A stretch of 8,371 bases of DNA from Nitrospirota bacterium (lineage in GTDB: Bacteria; Nitrospirota; RBG-16-64-22; JACRHK01): positions 1-8,371 of the forward strand of contig JACRHK010000215.1 in assembly GCA_016217625.1 (NCBI GenBank), written 5' to 3'. Shown in pieces: positions 6,531 through 8,371 of this stretch; the stretch's first letter is position 1, and each line of letters starts with the position of its first letter. The translations under genes were made by a program, and so were the position numbers. The notes under the pieces were generated by a model. That model searched no databases. It was not told the DNA's origin and was given only the letters and a program-made list of their open reading frames with translations.

Positions 6531-6715
6531 GGTAATTGTAGCCGGCTATAGAATAAGGCTCTGGCATGCTGAAAACGCGCCCTAAAAAGGTGCGGCTACT
6601 TTATTGGGCTCATCGTGAAAACGAATGGGTGAATTTCCCCCTGTCGTGACAGGAAAGACATGGCAGATGGCTCTCTTTCTGGATGAGGATGGCCTTGTCC
6701 CTCCCCTGAAAGAGA

Positions 6716-6855
6716 TGGCCCACGCCCTGCATCGTGCGGAAGAGGCCGTTCTCCATCCTTCACTCCGGGCTCCCCTGTGGCCGAAGCGCCGGGAACCTGT
6801 TGGGAATTGTCCGCACCCACTCGTTGGTCGTTGGGTCCTGCCTCAGCTCGGACAT
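6716..6855 (-). pseudogene. Decayed second copy of the galT 5' end
   Basis: From ATG at 6855 the minus strand reads MSELRQDPTTNEW-VRTIPN, joining GalT residues 1-12 directly to 71 onward: an in-frame loss of 58 codons that removes the CPFC zinc pair. A TGA at 6762-6760 replaces an Arg codon of galT, leaving a possible 31-residue peptide. Beyond it, RMENGLFRTMQGVGH is still recognisable, then galT similarity stops abruptly at 6716. The frame stays open through unrelated sequence to a TGA at 6612-6610. A strong GGGGAGG ribosome binding site and the promoter region are kept. It is a non-functional duplicate of the gene at 2540-3550. Confidence 0.88.
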
Positions 6856-6876
6856 GGCGTCTTACCTCCCCTGTAT

Positions 6877-6907
6877 TTGCATTCCTCCACCCAACCGATA
6901 GTAAAAT
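6877..6907 (+). promoter_or_regulatory. Possible promoter of the NmrA-like gene
   Basis: TTGCAT (6877-6882) and TAAAAT (6902-6907) on the plus strand, with a 19-nt spacer that is longer than ideal. The -10 shares bases with the opposite-strand promoter of the galT remnant, so the two divergent genes would compete for polymerase here. Confidence 0.3.
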
Positions 6908-6927
6908 AGGCGGACAGGCAAACACAA
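6898..6927 (-). promoter_or_regulatory. Retained promoter of the galT remnant
   Basis: On the minus strand TTGTGT (6927-6922) and TACTAT (6903-6898) with an 18-nt spacer align with the galT promoter at 3608-3636 (17-nt spacer). Both boxes have stayed close to consensus although the gene they served is broken. Confidence 0.4.
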
Positions 6928-6967
6928 GCAGATTGTCCACACGAGCCATAAGATTGAGGAGGCAGCA

Positions 6968-7834
6968 ATGGGAACCATCGAAACCATATTGGTGACGGGA
7001 GCCACGGGCAAGCAGGGAGGCGCCGTGGCGCGCAGCCTGCTGCGGCAGGGGGCCGCGGTGCGCATCCTCACGCGCAACCGCGCAAAGGGGGCGGAATGGG
7101 GAAAAGCGGGCGCGGAGATCGCCGTGGGCGACCTGACGGACCGGGCCTCGCTCGATGCAGCCCTGCGGGGCGTCAAGGGAATCTTCCTGGTCACGACTCC
7201 TTTTGAGCGGGGGATGGAGGACGAGGTGCGGCAAGGCAGAACGATGGCCGACGCGGCCAAGGCCGCCGGAGCAGAGCATCTGGTCTACACCTCCGTCGGG
7301 AGCGCGGATCGCCAGACGGGGATCCCTCACTTCGAGACGAAGTGGGAAGTGGAACAATATCTCCGGAAGACCGGGGTTCCCTCCACGATCCTCCGGCCGG
7401 TTTTCTTCATGGAGAACTTCGCCTCCCCCTGGATGCTCCCCGCGATACAACAGGGGACTCTCACTTTCCCCCTCCCGCCCGATCGGAAACTCCAGATGAT
7501 CGCCCTCCAGGACATCGGGGAGTTCGGCGCGGCCGCCTTCCTCCGCCACAAGGAGTTCGTCGGGGAGGTCATCGAATTGGCGGGCGACGAACTCACCCTG
7601 CCCGAGGCGCTGGAGATTCTCTCCCGGACGATGGGCAAGCCGATCCGCTACGCCCAGCTCCCGGACGGCCAGCTTGAAAGCGCGCTCGGCCACGATTTCG
7701 CCGTGATGTTTCGCTGGTTCATCCGGACGGGATACCGCGTGGACATCCCCGCGCTCCGGACACGGTGGGGGATCCCCCTGACCCGGTTTCGGGACCTGGT
7801 CCCCAAGGCCTCCTGGGCAAGGGAGGTCGGATGA
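6968..7834 (+). CDS. NmrA-like NAD(P)-binding Rossmann-fold protein
   Basis: This is a 288-residue cytoplasmic protein of the atypical short-chain dehydrogenase group, close to NmrA/HSCARG and QOR2-type NAD(P)H-binding proteins. The dinucleotide-binding loop VTGATGKQGG is at residues 9-18. VRILTRN (31-37) ends the second strand, where Arg residues often favour NADP. GDLTD (54-58) and GIFLVTTPF (71-79) are the usual third and fourth strands. YTSVGSAD (107-114), followed by HFETKWEVEQYL with Lys125, marks the NmrA-type region in place of the classical YxxxK. PVFFMENF (144-151) is also typical. Some relatives are redox sensors and others reduce quinones; the substrate is not known here. The ATG has AGGAGG about 7 nt upstream. 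The stop overlaps the pirin start (ATGA), so the two are translationally coupled. The first codons are duplicated at 3679-3702. Confidence 0.9.
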   Translation: MGTIETILVTGATGKQGGAVARSLLRQGAAVRILTRNRAKGAEWGKAGAEIAVGDLTDRASLDAALRGVKGIFLVTTPFERGMEDEVRQGRTMADAAKAAGAEHLVYTSVGSADRQTGIPHFETKWEVEQYLRKTGVPSTILRPVFFMENFASPWMLPAIQQGTLTFPLPPDRKLQMIALQDIGEFGAAAFLRHKEFVGEVIELAGDELTLPEALEILSRTMGKPIRYAQLPDGQLESALGHDFAVMFRWFIRTGYRVDIPALRTRWGIPLTRFRDLVPKASWAREVG

Positions 7835-8371
7835 TCCGGATCAGGAAGAGCGACGACCGGCACCATGAGGACTTCGGTTGGCTGGAGACCTGGTGGAGCT
7901 TCTCCTTCGACACCTACTACGACCCGGAGCACACCGCCTTCGGCCCGCTCCGGGTGCTGAATGAAGACTACATCCGGCCCGGGACGGGGTTCCCCACGCA
8001 TGCCCACCGGGAGATGGAGATCCTGACCTTCGTCCTGGAAGGCGCGGTGGAGCACGAGGACAGCCTGGGGAACCGGACAATCATCCGGGCCGGTGAAGGT
8101 CCAGCGAATGACGGCCGGCACGGGCATCCGGCATTCCGAGCGCAACCCCTCTGCCACGGAGCGGCTCCACCTGCTCCAGATCTGGGTCTTGCCGGATCGC
8201 AACGGGCATGAACCGTCGTATGAGCAGAAGGCGTTCCCCCGATCGGTACGGATGGGGCGCCTACTGCCCATCGCCTCCGGACGCAAGGAAGCCGGAACGA
8301 TCCACCTTCACCAGGACGCCGTCTTCTCCCTGGCCAGCCTGGAGCCCGCGCAGCGCCTTACCCCCGCGCCG
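7831..8371 (+). pseudogene. Pirin family protein, frameshifted and cut by the window end
   Basis: This is a bicupin-fold pirin of the YhhW/quercetin 2,3-dioxygenase-like group, non-haem metal proteins that are cytoplasmic in bacteria. It starts at ATG 7831, overlapping the NmrA-like stop. The first 89 codons read normally, with HAHREMEILTFVLEG (57-71) and EHEDSLGN (74-81). At 8098-8099 there is one G too many: GAAGGTC where GAA GTC is expected. Without correction the frame ends at 8211 after unrelated residues (126 in all). Dropping one G restores VQRMTAGTGIRHSERN and a family-like sequence to the window edge, including LLQIWVLPDRNG and SYEQKAF. In the corrected frame the four metal ligands known from human pirin align as His57, His59, His101 and Glu103. 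The rest of the second cupin is outside the window. Because the downstream half is well preserved, a sequencing error or a very recent mutation is more likely than long decay. Confidence 0.87.

Larger units (their letters stand above)
6716..6994. repeat. Right copy of duplicated galT / promoter / NmrA-start region
   Basis: This is the partner of 3237-3702. The galT part carries two perfectly identical blocks (43 and 35 nt) separated by a 174-bp deletion relative to the left copy. The promoter part is diverged but alignable, and the NmrA start matches 20 of 24 bases. Here the NmrA-like gene is complete and galT is the broken partner. The breakpoint on the galT side is sharp, at 6716. Confidence 0.75.

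Noticed and set aside
6596..7693. A 365-codon minus-strand frame antisense to the NmrA-like gene
   Set aside because: It lies over a gene with clear family motifs. Its translation is Arg/Gly/Pro-rich without recognisable domains, and its tail only reads the galT remnant in the wrong frame.

Overview
The window is GC-rich chromosomal DNA from a bacterium. Genes are tightly packed, start codons are mostly ATG with one TTG, and ribosome binding sites are GGAG-like. The gene set (PiT phosphate transporter, MtnA, GalT, TypA/BipA, pirin) is generic, so the phylum cannot be fixed from sequence alone. A Gram-negative, deep-branching lineage is only a guess. No tRNA, rRNA, CRISPR array or complete insertion sequence was seen.

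Layout. Positions 1-1856 (+) hold the 3' end of a PiT-family phosphate permease and, 8 nt later, a complete methylthioribose-1-phosphate isomerase (mtnA). A small HicB-like antitoxin (1953-2231, +) with its own promoter follows, with no recognisable HicA toxin. Facing it on the minus strand is a start-less fragment of an unrecognised protein (2185-2562). Next, all on the minus strand, come galT (2540-3550), a small stand-alone cyclic-nucleotide-binding protein (3734-4234) and typA (4590-6419). Positions 6968-8371 (+) carry an NmrA-like NAD(P)-binding protein overlapping by 4 nt a pirin gene. The pirin gene contains one extra base and runs off the window end.

The most informative structure is a partial segmental duplication. 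A divergent unit (galT on minus, promoter region, NmrA-like gene on plus) is present twice, at about 3237-3702 and 6716-6994. The left copy keeps an intact galT but only the first codons of the NmrA-like gene. The right copy keeps the intact NmrA-like gene but only a decayed galT 5' end, with an in-frame 58-codon deletion and a stop codon. The cyclic-nucleotide-binding gene and typA lie between the two copies.

Regulation that can be read: typA has a near-consensus promoter followed within about 20-50 nt by a textbook intrinsic terminator, still upstream of its TTG start. This suggests leader attenuation or a short leader RNA. The leader of the cyclic-nucleotide-binding gene has a perfect 7-bp inverted repeat, one arm of which could alternatively pair over the ribosome binding site. 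I saw no clearly novel multi-gene system; the notable signals are the reciprocal-decay duplication and these leaders.
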